DNA of 64,000 nt from Abelmoschus esculentus (Eukaryota; Streptophyta; Magnoliopsida; Malvales; Malvaceae). How positions within the stretch are numbered: position 1 is the stretch's first letter; the number at the start of each line of letters is the position of its first letter. The translations under genes and the position numbers were made by a program. The notes beneath the pieces were generated by a model that was not told the origin of the DNA, searched no databases, and was given only the letters and a program-made list of their open reading frames with translations. The DNA lies in contig JAUCBN010000024.1 of the NCBI GenBank assembly GCA_035048815.1, positions 6,508,001-6,572,000 of the forward strand. The letters run 5' to 3'. This document shows, in pieces, positions 38,601 to 49,300 of the stretch.

Positions 38601-41600
38601 TCACGGGATATGCTCAAAGAGAGGGATCGGTCATTACGACGTACTCTCGAAGAGAGGGGTCACTCACCGTGTCATACGCTCAAAGAGAGGGGTCATCCAT
38701 CACGATATACGCTTTAAGAAAGGGTTATACGCTCAAAGAGAGGTTTCGTCCATCACGGTATACGCTCTAAGAAAGGGACCGTTCATTATGACATGCACTC
38801 GAAGAGAGGGGTCAATCATCGCGACATACGCTCAAAGAGAAGGATCATCCATCACGGGATACGCTCTAAGAAATGGACTTTTTATTATGAAATGCACCTG
38901 AAGAGATGGGTATACGCTCAAAGAGAGGTGTCGTCCATCATGATATATGCTCTAAGAAAGGGATCATTCATTATGACATGCACTCGAAGAGAGGGTCAAT
39001 CATCGCGACATACGCTCAAAGAGAAGGGTCATCCATCGCGGTGTACGCTCCAAAAATGAGATTGTTTATTGTGATAAGCACTCCAAGAGAGGTGTCATTC
39101 ATCATGACATACGTTGAAAGAGAGGGGTCATCCATCACGGTATATGCCCAAAGAGAGGGATTGTCACCATGACTTGCACTCGAAGAGAGGGGTCATTCAT
39201 CACAACATACGCTCAAAAAGAGGGTTCATCGATCATGGTATACGTTCAAAGAGAGGAAACGTTCAGTATGACATTCCCTCGAAGAGAGGGGTCATTCATT
39301 ACGACATACGCTCAAAGCGAGGGGTCATCTATCACGGTATACGCTCAAAGAGAGGGACCGTTTAACATGACATGCACTCGAAGAGAGGGGTCATTCATCG
39401 CGAGATACTCCCAAAGAGAGGAGTCGTCCATCACGGTATACACTCTAAGAATGGGACCGTTCATTATGACATGCACTCGAAGTGAGCGGTCATTCATCGC
39501 GACATATGCTCAAAGAGAAGGGTCGTTCATCACGGTATACGCACTAAAGGACCGTTCATTATGACATGCACTCGAAGAGATGGGTCATTCATCGCGGCAC
39601 ACACTCAAAGAGAGGGGTCATCCATCACCGTATACGCTCAAAGATGGGGACCGTTCACACTGACATGCACTTAAAGAGAGGGGTCATTCCATCACGGGAG
39701 ACACTCAAAGAGAAGGACCAGTCATTACGACATACTCTCTAAGAGAGCGGTCACTCACCGCGTCATACGCACAAAGAGAGGGGTCGTCCACCATGATATA
39801 CGCACTAAGAAAGGGTTATACTCTCAAAGAGAGGTGTCTTCCATCACGGTATATGCTCTAAGAAAGGGACCGTTTCCTTATTACATGCACTCGAAGAGAG
39901 GGTGGTCAATCATTGCGACATACGCTCAAAGAGAAGGATCGTCCATCACGGGATACGCTCTTAGAAATGGATTGTTTATTATGACATGCACCCTAAGAGA
40001 TGGGTCATTCATCGCGACAAGTGTTCAAAGAGAGGGGATCGTCCATCACAGTATACGCTCAAAGAGAGACCTATTATTACAGCATACTCTTGAAGAGAGG
40101 GGTCATTCACTGCGACATACGCTCAAAGAGAGGGGTCGTCCATCACGGTATACGCTCAAAGAAAGGGACCGTTCATTCTGACATGCACTCTAAGAGTAGG
40201 GTCATTCAGCGCGACATATGCTCAAAGAGAAGGGTCCATCGCGATATACGCTCTAAGAAAGGGACCGTTAATTTTGACATGCACTCGAAGAGATGGGTCA
40301 TTCATCGTGACATACGCTCAAAGAGAGGGGTCGTCCATCATGAGATACGCTCAAAAAGGGAGACCGTTCATTATTAAATACCCGTGAAGAGAGGGGTCAT
40401 TCATCGCAACATACGCTCAAAGAGAAGTGTCGTCCATCATGGTATACACTCTAAGAAATGGACCGTTTATTATGACATACCCTTGAAGAGAGGGTCATTC
40501 ATCGCGACATGCGCTAAAAGAGAGGGGACTTCCATCACGGTATACACTTAAAGAGAGAGATCATTCACCATGTCAAGCAGTCAAAGATAGGGATCATTCA
40601 TTGCGACATACGGTCAAACAGAGGAGTCGTCCGTCACGGCATTCGCTTAAACAGACTGACCGTTCATTATGACATACTCTTGAAGAGAAGGGTCATTCTC
40701 CACGAAATATGCTCAAAGACAGGAGTCGTCCATGCCGGTATACGCTCTTAGAAAGTGACCATTCATTATGAAATGCACTCGAAGAGAGGTGTCTTTCATC
40801 GCGACATACGCTCAAAGAAAGGGGTCGTCCATCACGGTATACGCTCAAAGAGAGGGGTCACTCATCATGACATACACTCAGAGAGAGGGGTCGTCCATCA
40901 CGTGATACGCTCAAAGAGAGGGAGCGGTCCTTATGATATACGCTCAAATAGAGCAGTCAATCACTGCGGCATACGCTCCAAGAGAAGGGTCGTCCATCAC
41001 GATTTACACTCTAAGAAAGGGACTGTTTATTATGACATGCACTCGAAGAGAGGTCAATTATCGCGACATGCGCTAGAAAAGAGGGGTCGTCCATCTTGGT
41101 ATATCCTCTAAGAGAGGGACCGTTCACCATAATATGCACTCGAAGAGAGGGTTCATTCAACGCGTCTACGCTCAAAGAGAGGGGTCATCCATCATGGCAT
41201 ACGCTCAAAGAGAGGGACCATTCATTATGACATACTCTCGAAGAGAGGGGTCATTCACCGCAACATACGCTAAAAGGGAGGTGTCATCCTTCACGGTATA
41301 TGCTCTAAGAATGGGTCGTTCATTACGACATGCACTTGAAGAGAGTGTCATTCATTGCGACATATGCTCAATGAGAAGGGTTGTCCATCATGGTATACGC
41401 TCAAAGAAAGGGACCGTTCATTATGACATGTACTCGAAGAGAGGGGTCATTCATCACGACATACGCTCAAAGAGAAGGGTCATCTATCACGGTTTACGCT
41501 CTAAGAAAGGGACCGATCATTATGACAAGAACTCGAAGAGAGGGGTCATTCATTGCGACATATGCTTAAAGAGAGGGTCATCGATCACGGTATACACTCA

Positions 41601-41804
41601 AAGAGAGTGACCGTTGATTATGATATGCACTCTAAGAGATGGGTCATTCATCGAGATATACGCTCAAAGAGAGGGGTCATCCATCACGGTATACACCCAA
41701 AGAGAGGGACCGCTCAACATGCACTCGAATAGAGGGTTCCTTCATCGTGACATACGATGAGAGGGTCGTCCATCACAGTATACGCTCAAAGAGGGACCGC
41801 TCAC
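35637..41804. repeat. 33-bp satellite array, 99-bp triplets
   Basis: About 187 tandem copies of a 33-bp unit such as CTCAAAGAGAGGGGTCGTCC plus ATCACGGTATACG. Three variants tend to alternate (GGTCATTCATCGCGACATACG, GGTCGTCCATCACGGTATACG, GGACCGTTCATTATGACATGC, each with a CTCAAAGAGAG-like half), giving 99-bp triplets. Copies are diverged at roughly 10-20 percent. Because 33 is a multiple of three and the consensus lacks stops in several frames, many open frames up to 158 aa appear; they overlap, occur in several frames and give only 11-residue repeats, so none is called a gene. It starts at a 3-bp overlap (GCT) with the 170-bp satellite. Confidence 0.95.
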
Positions 41805-41950
41805 TGATGTGATCCAAGCCAGCACCAAACTTCTTGGGGCCTTGCACATATTAGAGAAGAAGTCACAAGATTTAAACACTTGTGGCAAAGTTGATGGTCT
41901 TAACAATTCAAGTTCAAACATGCTATTTCAAATTTCTTAGAATGTTTAAC
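41805..41950 (+). other. Unique spacer between inverted 33-bp repeat arms
   Basis: About 146 bp beginning TGATGTGATCC, unlike either satellite. The start resembles the TGATGTGAGC start of the LTR at 45765, but only about eight bases agree. One frame is open for about 45 codons and ends in TAG near 41940; I do not recognise it. Confidence 0.5.
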
Positions 41951-42239
41951 GTGATTGGATACCCTTCTCTTTGAACGTTGTTGCGATGAATGACCCCTCT
42001 TTTCGCGTGCATGTCATAATGAACATTCCCTTTCTTAGAGAGTATACCGTGATGGTTGACCCTTCTCCTTGAGCGTATGTCATAATTAATGGTCCCTCTC
42101 TTTGAGCGTATATCGTGATGGATGACCTCTCTTTGAGCATATGTTACGGTGAATGACCCCTCTCTTTGAGTGTATACCGTGATGGACGACCCTTTCTCTT
42201 TGAGCATATGTCGCGGTGAATGACCCCTCTCTTCTAGCG
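41951..42239 (-). repeat. 33-bp satellite, short inverted arm
   Basis: Eight to nine copies of the 33-bp unit in reverse orientation (GACCCCTCTCTTTGAGCGTA-type), facing the main array across the 146-bp spacer. Several contiguous inverted units could pair with the end of the main array as a large hairpin in single-stranded DNA or RNA. Confidence 0.9.
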
Positions 42240-43761
42240 TGATATGTGTCTATCTTGTTGAGGATGCTGAACGGCAAACTTCGATATTGGGACCTTGGAA
42301 GGAAGCAAGTCTCTCGCAAGAACTGTCTACAAAATGAAGAATTAAGGATAAGAGATGAACGGAACAGGTGAGATGAATGAAAGGAATAGTTTAAGGACTG
42401 TTTTGGAAGCAAAAAGGATGTCTGGTGTTGATAAGGGTGAATGGATGTTTAGGACGTTTTGTGGTGATGAAAAAAGATTGAGAATGATGAATGGAATGAG
42501 AGGATATGTAATGAATGATGAAATGAAAATAGTATGTTAAAGATACTCAAGGAAGAAACTAGGTTATAGAAAACCTAATCCTAAACCTTATATTGATCTT
42601 TAAGGGGTGGTGATAAACAAACTTTGACCCTTTTAGTATATTAAACTAAAAGAACCAGAAGTATCAAGATGGATAGAAGGGGGTTGACGTCACAAATACA
42701 AAAGTACTGGATAAGTCGATAAAGTTCTATGAAGAACTAAATGAGAAAAAATTCTCACAAGTAATTTTATGTAATCTGAATGGTGTGTTTACAAAATGAA
42801 ATCCAAGTCCTATTCATAGTTTTCTAAAGGGTTTGGACGAAATGCCCTTTAACTATTCGGATAACCATTCATTTGAATGATGTCTCCCTCCAAATCTATT
42901 AAAAGAGTTGTAACTTTTCGGTCTAGCCTGCATAATCTTCAGCAATTAGTCCATATCTCGATCTCTCGATATCGCATTGATGCGATTCAAAATGCGTTGG
43001 AAAGATAAGAGATAGAAGAATAACTTTCATGAAGACACCGAAAATCAATTCGTCTTTTATCCTGCTCGAAATTGGCAAACAAGTGGACCATCATGAATTT
43101 GTCCAATGAAGAGTGGTGCCTCTTTGTTTTAGTGTGAAATTCAGATTTCCCTCCAAGGAGTGGCACCCAAACATGTTTCCCTCCATGGCTGATCGGTTGT
43201 GTCCCTTGAGGAGGGAATATGTCCTTCCATGGTTGAGCTGAAGATTGTAGGGTGAGCTGAGATGAGCTGATTGAGTTGAAAGTGAGCTGATTGAGCTGAG
43301 TCAGCTAGCTAAAATTCTTCCTTTTAAGTTCATGAGCTGAAATAGTCCTCCATTTGAGCTCCTCTGCTTTCCTTTGCGTTTTAGATATTCTTGAGCTGCT
43401 ACGAGCTACCATAATCCTTTCCAAGCAAAGTTGAGCTACCCTTGATGTCTTTAAGCTTCCTCAAACTAATAACTGAAACAATAAGTAAACAATGTGTAAG
43501 CTGAAACAAATTGAAATAAGCTAAAATAAGCTAAAAATAATATAGTTAGCTAATATTAAGAATACGCTAACTTAGAATAATTATAAAGATTTAGTTATGC
43601 AATCAAGAAGCATCACTTAAATAGAAAAAGCATGTTTTTCAAATTACAGAATGCATAAATTAGATAATAGAAGATAAAGTAAGGTAGAACTCCCTTAGAA
43701 TCAGTTTGGAAGATTTTCAAGGATGTGATTAAATCATAGAGAAAATGCTTATTTCAAACAT
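42240..43761. other. Unclassified 1.5-kb segment with inverted LTR-like fragment
   Basis: No gene. A stretch at about 42948-43060 (CCATATCTCGATC..., GATTCAAAATGCGTTGGAAA) is the reverse complement of part of the adjacent gypsy LTR (44070-44125 and 46200-46260), so a related LTR fragment lies here in opposite orientation. At 43232-43310 GAGCTGA recurs many times as a short simple repeat. The rest resembles nothing else in the window. A short A/G-rich open frame (42355-42540) shows no motif. Confidence 0.5.
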
Positions 43762-44637
43762 AGATCATATTATGGAGGGGTATTTCAACCCGAAGGAGGA
43801 ACCTCCACCATCATGAAGACCTTCAAGGATATTTCTAAGAAAGTTATTCTTTATTCCATATATTACTTATGCATGAATTTGCATGAGAAATTAAAGTTTG
43901 CATAAAATTACATTGCATTCAATAAACATGTTATTTATTAAAGTGCATGGAGGGAGATAAACAATCACATCAAATTAGAATATGAGACATCTTGATCATT
44001 ATTTTCGATTAGGATACAGGCTAATTTGAGTCTTAAATTCTTCTTGAAATTTATTCATCTATGTCTTAAGTTTCCAACGCATTTTGAATCACCTCAATCT
44101 AATATCAAGAGCTTAAGATATGGTCAATTTATTGAAGTCAGTACATGCTGTAATTTATTACGGGAAAATGATGCATGATAGACGACAAATAATGTCCATC
44201 ATTATCATCATTTGGAGAGGCTTTTCATATTTTACAAGGAGACATGTAATGAGGGTCTACTTTATTCTCTTCATCAAGGCAATTCATATAGGATAATTAC
44301 ATGGAGATGAGCTTGGAATTGCAAGAGACATTTTCCATTGGATATACAGGATGTCCACATACATTATATGTTGTCTTCATCCATTCTACATGAGTAAGAA
44401 AGCCATGAAAATGCAAGAGTCTTCTCCAATAGATGTATATGAGTCTAGATTCATTCTAGATAATGTTAAATCTACAAAATCCACGTCACCACTACTATCT
44501 TCTGCGTTCATATTTTCTTCACAACCCTAATTGTGAAGGCAACTAACTTCCCACGAAAAAGTTACTCAAAGCTCTTACTCAAACCACGATCGGGCAACAC
44601 ATATATGATTCAAAATTTCACAACCAGGATTATATCA
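43762..44637 (+). mobile_element. 5' LTR remnant of the deleted gypsy element
   Basis: Homologous to the 3' LTR from AGATCATAT onward (TATTTCAACCCGAAGGAGGA in both) and ending in TATATCA two bases before the PBS. Its left part is missing: sequence before 43762 does not match the 3' LTR. The combined LTR would be about 1.0 kb. Confidence 0.8.
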
Positions 44638-44639
44638 TT

Positions 44640-44651
44640 TGGTATCAAAGC
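44640..44651 (+). other. Primer binding site, tRNA-iMet type
   Basis: TGGTATCAAAGC, one mismatch from TGGTATCAGAGC, the complement of the initiator tRNA-Met 3' end used by most plant gypsy elements. It lies two bases after the LTR end. Confidence 0.85.
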
Positions 44652-44706
44652 TACGGTGGTTCAGTAATTCGAGTTAAAGGATAAAAGCTAGTCACATGTG
44701 CTAAAG

Positions 44707-45540
44707 ATGTCTCAAAAGTTAACAAGATATAACGTTTATACAAGAGATGATGTACCAAAATTTTCACCAGATTTTCAATTTCAAAATTTCAATCATGAGA
44801 TGAAGAGATTGTTCCAAAAGCATTTTGACCCAATCACAAAGAAATTGGATTGAATAATTGAAAGATGTTCATCTTCAATACCTCCTCCATTGATGGTTAA
44901 AAGGAAAGAAAAGTTGCGAAATGACGTTCGACCATATTCTAAATCGACACCTAATTTGAGCGACAAATCTTGCAAGAAGAATTTCAATTTTCGAACAAGA
45001 TACAATGTAAAAATTTTAACACGAAGTGAGACAAAAATTTCTACATATTGCAATCTAGAAAGTCTAGGTCGTCTTCAAGAGTGTTTGGACAATTTTATCA
45101 AAGAAATACGATTGCAAGAGCAACTAGAAAAAGATTTTGTTGGAAAAAAAAGAGAGAAAGAAACGAGAGTGGCAAAAGACATTGAGAGTGAAGAAAAAGA
45201 GTTTTGTGAAAAAGAGAGAAAAGGGAGTGAAAATGAAAAGGAATTTCAAAAAGAAGATGAGAGTGAAAAGAATGAGTTTAGAATAAATTATTTATATAGA
45301 AGAGAAAGAGAGTAAAATTTTATTTTACACTAACTTTAATCATTCTTCTTTTATTCTTTATTTTTCATTGTCACAAGATTGCATAATGATAAATTCAAGA
45401 GAAATTTGATATTATCGGTATTTGGGAAGAGGACACATCCCGAGCCAATGTCCTAATCGTAGCACCATGATTCCTAAAGGAAAAGAAAGATTTATTACCA
45501 ATGATGTTTCAGAAAAAGAGATCATTAAAGAAACAAAAAT
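44707..45540 (+). pseudogene. Decayed gag with broken zinc knuckle
   Basis: An ATG (MSQKLTRYN) opens a frame that stops at TGA 44851-44853, resumes in the same frame and continues as a very charged Lys/Glu-rich region to about 45315. Further on, near 45400-45470, GRGHIPSQCPNR is the second half of the CCHC knuckle typical of plant gypsy Gag. The preceding positions, where the two cysteines are expected, read TAT (Tyr) instead of TGT, with a TGA just before. So RNA binding is lost. Length is less than half of a normal Gag, and no capsid core is clearly seen. The 141-aa frame at 44890-45315 is the longest surviving piece. Confidence 0.75.
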
Positions 45541-45552
45541 TGAAAAGTCACC

Positions 45553-45747
45553 ATGAGGAGTTCAAAAAAGACTTATCCATCTATAGAAAAGATTTCTTTT
45601 TTATTTGGTGATGAAGAACATTTTCCTAAAGATGCTTACAATTTGGGGATGAACAATTCGAACTATTCTACCTATGGTAAAAGATCTTTCTTGTTTTGCA
45701 ATAACGTTCGTTCTTTTATCGATATTTTTTATTCGAGGACGAATTAA
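45553..45747 (+). pseudogene. Last codons of gypsy pol
   Basis: A 64-aa open stretch ending YSRTN-stop, followed in the DNA by AAAGAGGGAGGGAA. An SRTN tail followed by an EGGND-like reading over the PPT is the usual pol C-terminus of this gypsy group. It joins gag-derived sequence directly, which marks the internal deletion. Confidence 0.6.
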
Positions 45748-45750
45748 CTT

Positions 45751-45764
45751 AAAGAGGGAGGGAA
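45751..45764 (+). other. Polypurine tract of the deleted gypsy element
   Basis: AAAGAGGGAGGGAA, a 14-base all-purine run directly before the LTR start TGATGTGAGC. Confidence 0.8.
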
Positions 45765-46319
45765 TGATGTGAGCACGACTACATTCCTTACCTTATTTTC
45801 TACAACTTTATTGAGACCGTTTGATCGAGGCAAGTTTTTTACATTCGAGAAGCTTCAAGAAACTTATTCTTTCTTAATATGAGATGTTCAAAAAGAGATC
45901 ATATTTATGGAGGTGTATTTCAACCCGAAGGAGGAACCTCAACCATCATGAAGACCTTCAAGGATATTTCTAAAGGATTTATTCCTTATTCCATCTTTTA
46001 CTTAAGCATGAATTTGCATGAGAAATTAAAGTTTGCATAAAATTACATCGCATTCAATAAACAAGTTCTTCATTAAAGGGAATGGAGGGAGATGAACAAT
46101 CACGTCAAATTGGAATATGAGACATCTTGATCATTATTTTCGAATAGGATACAGGCTGATTTGAGTCTTGAAGTCTTCTTGAAATTTATTCCTTTATGTC
46201 TTTTCTTTACAACGCATTTTGAATCACCTCAATCCGATAACGAGGGCTTAAGATATGGTCGATTTATTGAATCAAGTATAGACTGTAATTTTATTACGGG
46301 AAAATGATGCATGGGAGAC
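45765..46319 (+). mobile_element. 3' LTR of the deleted gypsy element, truncated by satellite
   Basis: Starts TGATGTGAGCACG after the PPT and matches the 5' LTR from 45896. At 46319 (GGGAGAC) the match stops and 170-bp satellite begins mid-monomer (TGATTTAAGAACATTTGATT). The right third of the LTR is lost, so there is no terminal CA and no target duplication. Confidence 0.8.
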
Positions 46320-49300
46320 TGATTTAAGAACATTTGATTGTCGTTTTGTTGGGATTAAAACGTGCATATCTAAATGGGCTTTATAGAGATTTCGTTCTAA
46401 TTTTAACCGAGTAAAATTCTGAAAATTTCAGATTAATCTGTATAATTTTGTTCAAAAGCTAATAATTAATTATTTGAAATCATAAAATTTGATATTAATA
46501 AAATTTGTTTGTAATTTTGATGCGATTAAAACGTGCATGTCTAAATGGGATTATAGAGATTCCGTTTAAATTTTAACCGAGAAAAAGCTGAAAATTTAAG
46601 ATTAATCTGTATAATTTTGTTCCAAAGCCTATAATTAACTATTTGAACTCATAAAATTTAATTGACTAACATTTGGTTGTCGTTTTGATGCGATTAATAC
46701 GAGCATGTCTAAATATGCTCTATAGAGAATCCGTTCGAATTTTAACCGAGTAAAAACCTTAAGATTTGAGATTAATTTGTATAATTTTGTTCAAAAGCCC
46801 ATAATTAAATATTTGAACTCATAAAATTTTATTTAATAATATTTGGTTGTCGTTTTGTTGGGATTAAAACGTGCATGTCTAAATGGGCTTTATAGAGATT
46901 ACGTTCTAATTTTAACCGAGTAAAATTCTGAAAATTTCAGATTAATCTGTATAATTTTGTTCAAAAGCTAATAATTAAATATTTGAAATCATAAAATTTT
47001 GTTGTCGTTTTAACGCGATTAAAAGGTGCATGCCTAAATGGGCTTTATAGAGATTCCGTTTGAATTTTAACCGAGTAAAAATCTGAAACTTTGAGATTAA
47101 TCTGTGTAATTTTGTTCAAAAGCCTATAATTAACTATTTGAACTCATAAAATTTAATTTAATAACATTTGGTTGTTGTTTTGATGCGATTAATACGAGCA
47201 TGTCTAAATATACTCTATAGAGAATCCGTTCGAATTTTAATCGAGTAAAAACCTTAAAATTTGATATTAATCTGTATAATTTTGTTCAAAAGCCCATAAT
47301 TAAATATTTCAACTCATAAAATTTGATTTAATAATGTTTGGTTGTCGTTTTGATGCGATTAAAACGTACATGTCTAAATGGGCTTTATAGAGATTCCGTT
47401 AAAATTTTAACCGAGTAAAAACCTTAAAATTTGAGATTAATCTGTATAATTTTGTTCAAAAGCTAATAATTAACTATTTGAACTCATAAAATTTGATTTT
47501 AATAAAATTTGGTTGTCGTTTTGATGCGATTAAAACGTGCATGTCTAAATGGGCTTTATAGAGATTCCATTCTATTTTTAACCGAGTAAAATTCTGAAAA
47601 TTTCAGATTAATCTGTATAATTTTGTTCAAAAGCCTATAATTAACTATTTGATCTCATAAAATTTAATTTAATAACATTTGGTTGTCGTTTTGATGCGAT
47701 TAATACGAGCATGTCTAAATGTGCTCTATAGAGAATCCGTTCGAATTTTAACCGAGTAAAAACCTTAAAATTTGAGATTAATCTGTATAATTTTGTTCAA
47801 AAGCCCATAATTAAATATTTCAACTCATAAAATTTGATTTAATAATATTTGGTTGTCGTTTTGATGCGATTAAAACGTGCATGTCTAAATGGGCTTTATA
47901 GAGATTCCGTTCGAATTATAACCGAGTAAATTTCTGAAAATTTAAGATTAATCTGAATAATTTTGTTCAAAAGATAATAATTAATTATTTGAAATCATAA
48001 AATTTGATTTTAATAAAATTTGGTTGTCGTTTTGATGCGATTAAAACGTGCATGTCTAAATGGGCTTTATAGAGATTCCATTCGAATTTTAACCGAGTAA
48101 AAAGCTAAAAATTTTATATTAATCTGTATAATTTTGTTCAAAAACCTATAATTTCAGATTAATCTGTATAATTTTGTTCAAAAGCCCATAATTAAATATT
48201 TCAACTCATAAAATTTGATTTAATAATATTTGGTTGTCGTTTTATTGGGATTAAAACGTGCATGTCTAAATGGGCTTTATAGAGATTTCGTTCGAGTTTT
48301 AACCGAGTAAAAAGCTGAAAATTTGAGATTAATATGTATAATTTTGTTCAAAAGCCTATAATTAACTATTTGAACTCATAAAATTTAATTTAATAACATT
48401 TGGTTGTCGTTTTGATGCGATTAAAACGTGCATGTCTAAATGGGCTTTATAGAGATTCTGTTCTAATTTTAACCGAGTAAAAACCGTAAAATTTGAGATT
48501 AATCTGTATAATTTTGTTCAAAAGCACATAATTAAATATTTCAACTCATAAAATTTGCTTTAATAATATTTGGTTGTCGTTTTGTTGGGATTAAAACGTG
48601 CATGTCTAAATGGGCTTTATAGAGATTACGTTCTAATTTTAACCGAGTAAAATTCTGAAAATTTAAGATTAATCTGTATAATTTTGTTCAAAAGCTAATA
48701 ATTAATTATTTGAAATCATAAAATTTGATTTTAATAAAATTTGGTTGTCGTTTTGATGCGATTAAAACGTGCATGTCTAAATGGGCTTTATAGAGATTCT
48801 GTTCGAATTTTAACCGAGTAAAAAGCTTAAAATTTGAGATTAATCAGTATAATTTTGTTCAAAAGCCTATAGTTAACTATTTAAACTCATAAAATTTAAT
48901 TTAATATCATTTGGTTGTCGTTTTGATGCGATTAATACGAGCATATCTAAATGTGCTCTATAGAGAATCCGTTCGAATTTTAACCGAGTAAAAACCTTAA
49001 AATTTGAGATTAATCTGTATAATTTTGTTCCAAAGCCCATAATTAAATATTTCAACTCATAAAATTTGATTTAATAATATTTGGTTGTCGTTTTGATGCG
49101 ATTAAAAAGTGCATGTCTAAATGGGCTTTATAGAGATTCTGTTAAAATTTTAACCGAGTAAAATTCTGAAAATTTCAGATTAATCTGTATAATCTTGTTC
49201 AAAATCTAATAATTAATTATTTGAAATCATAAAATTTGATTTTAATAAAATTTGGTTGTCGTTTTGATGCGATTAAAACGTGCATGTCTAAATGGGCTTT

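Larger units (their letters stand above)
43762..46319 (+). mobile_element. Internally deleted Ty3/gypsy element
   Basis: Order on the plus strand: 5' LTR remnant (43762-44637), PBS (44640-44651), decayed gag (44707-45540), the last codons of pol (about 45553-45747), PPT (45751-45764) and 3' LTR start (45765-46319). Protease, RT, RNase H and integrase are absent, so about 4 kb of internal region is missing. The 5' LTR lacks its first 130 bp or so and the 3' LTR is truncated by satellite at 46319. The two LTRs overlap over about 425 bp (43762-44187 and 45896-46319) and differ at many positions, so the insertion is old. Confidence 0.85.

Noticed and set aside
35574..41610. Many plus-strand open frames (up to 158 aa) with 11-residue repeats, and some minus-strand ones
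   Set aside because: They arise because the 33-bp satellite unit is a multiple of three and has no stop in several frames. They overlap in different phases and match no known domain.
41805..41945. A 45-codon plus-strand frame in the spacer between inverted repeat arms
   Set aside because: It is too short and lacks a start or any recognised motif; it could be a transposon fragment but I cannot support it.
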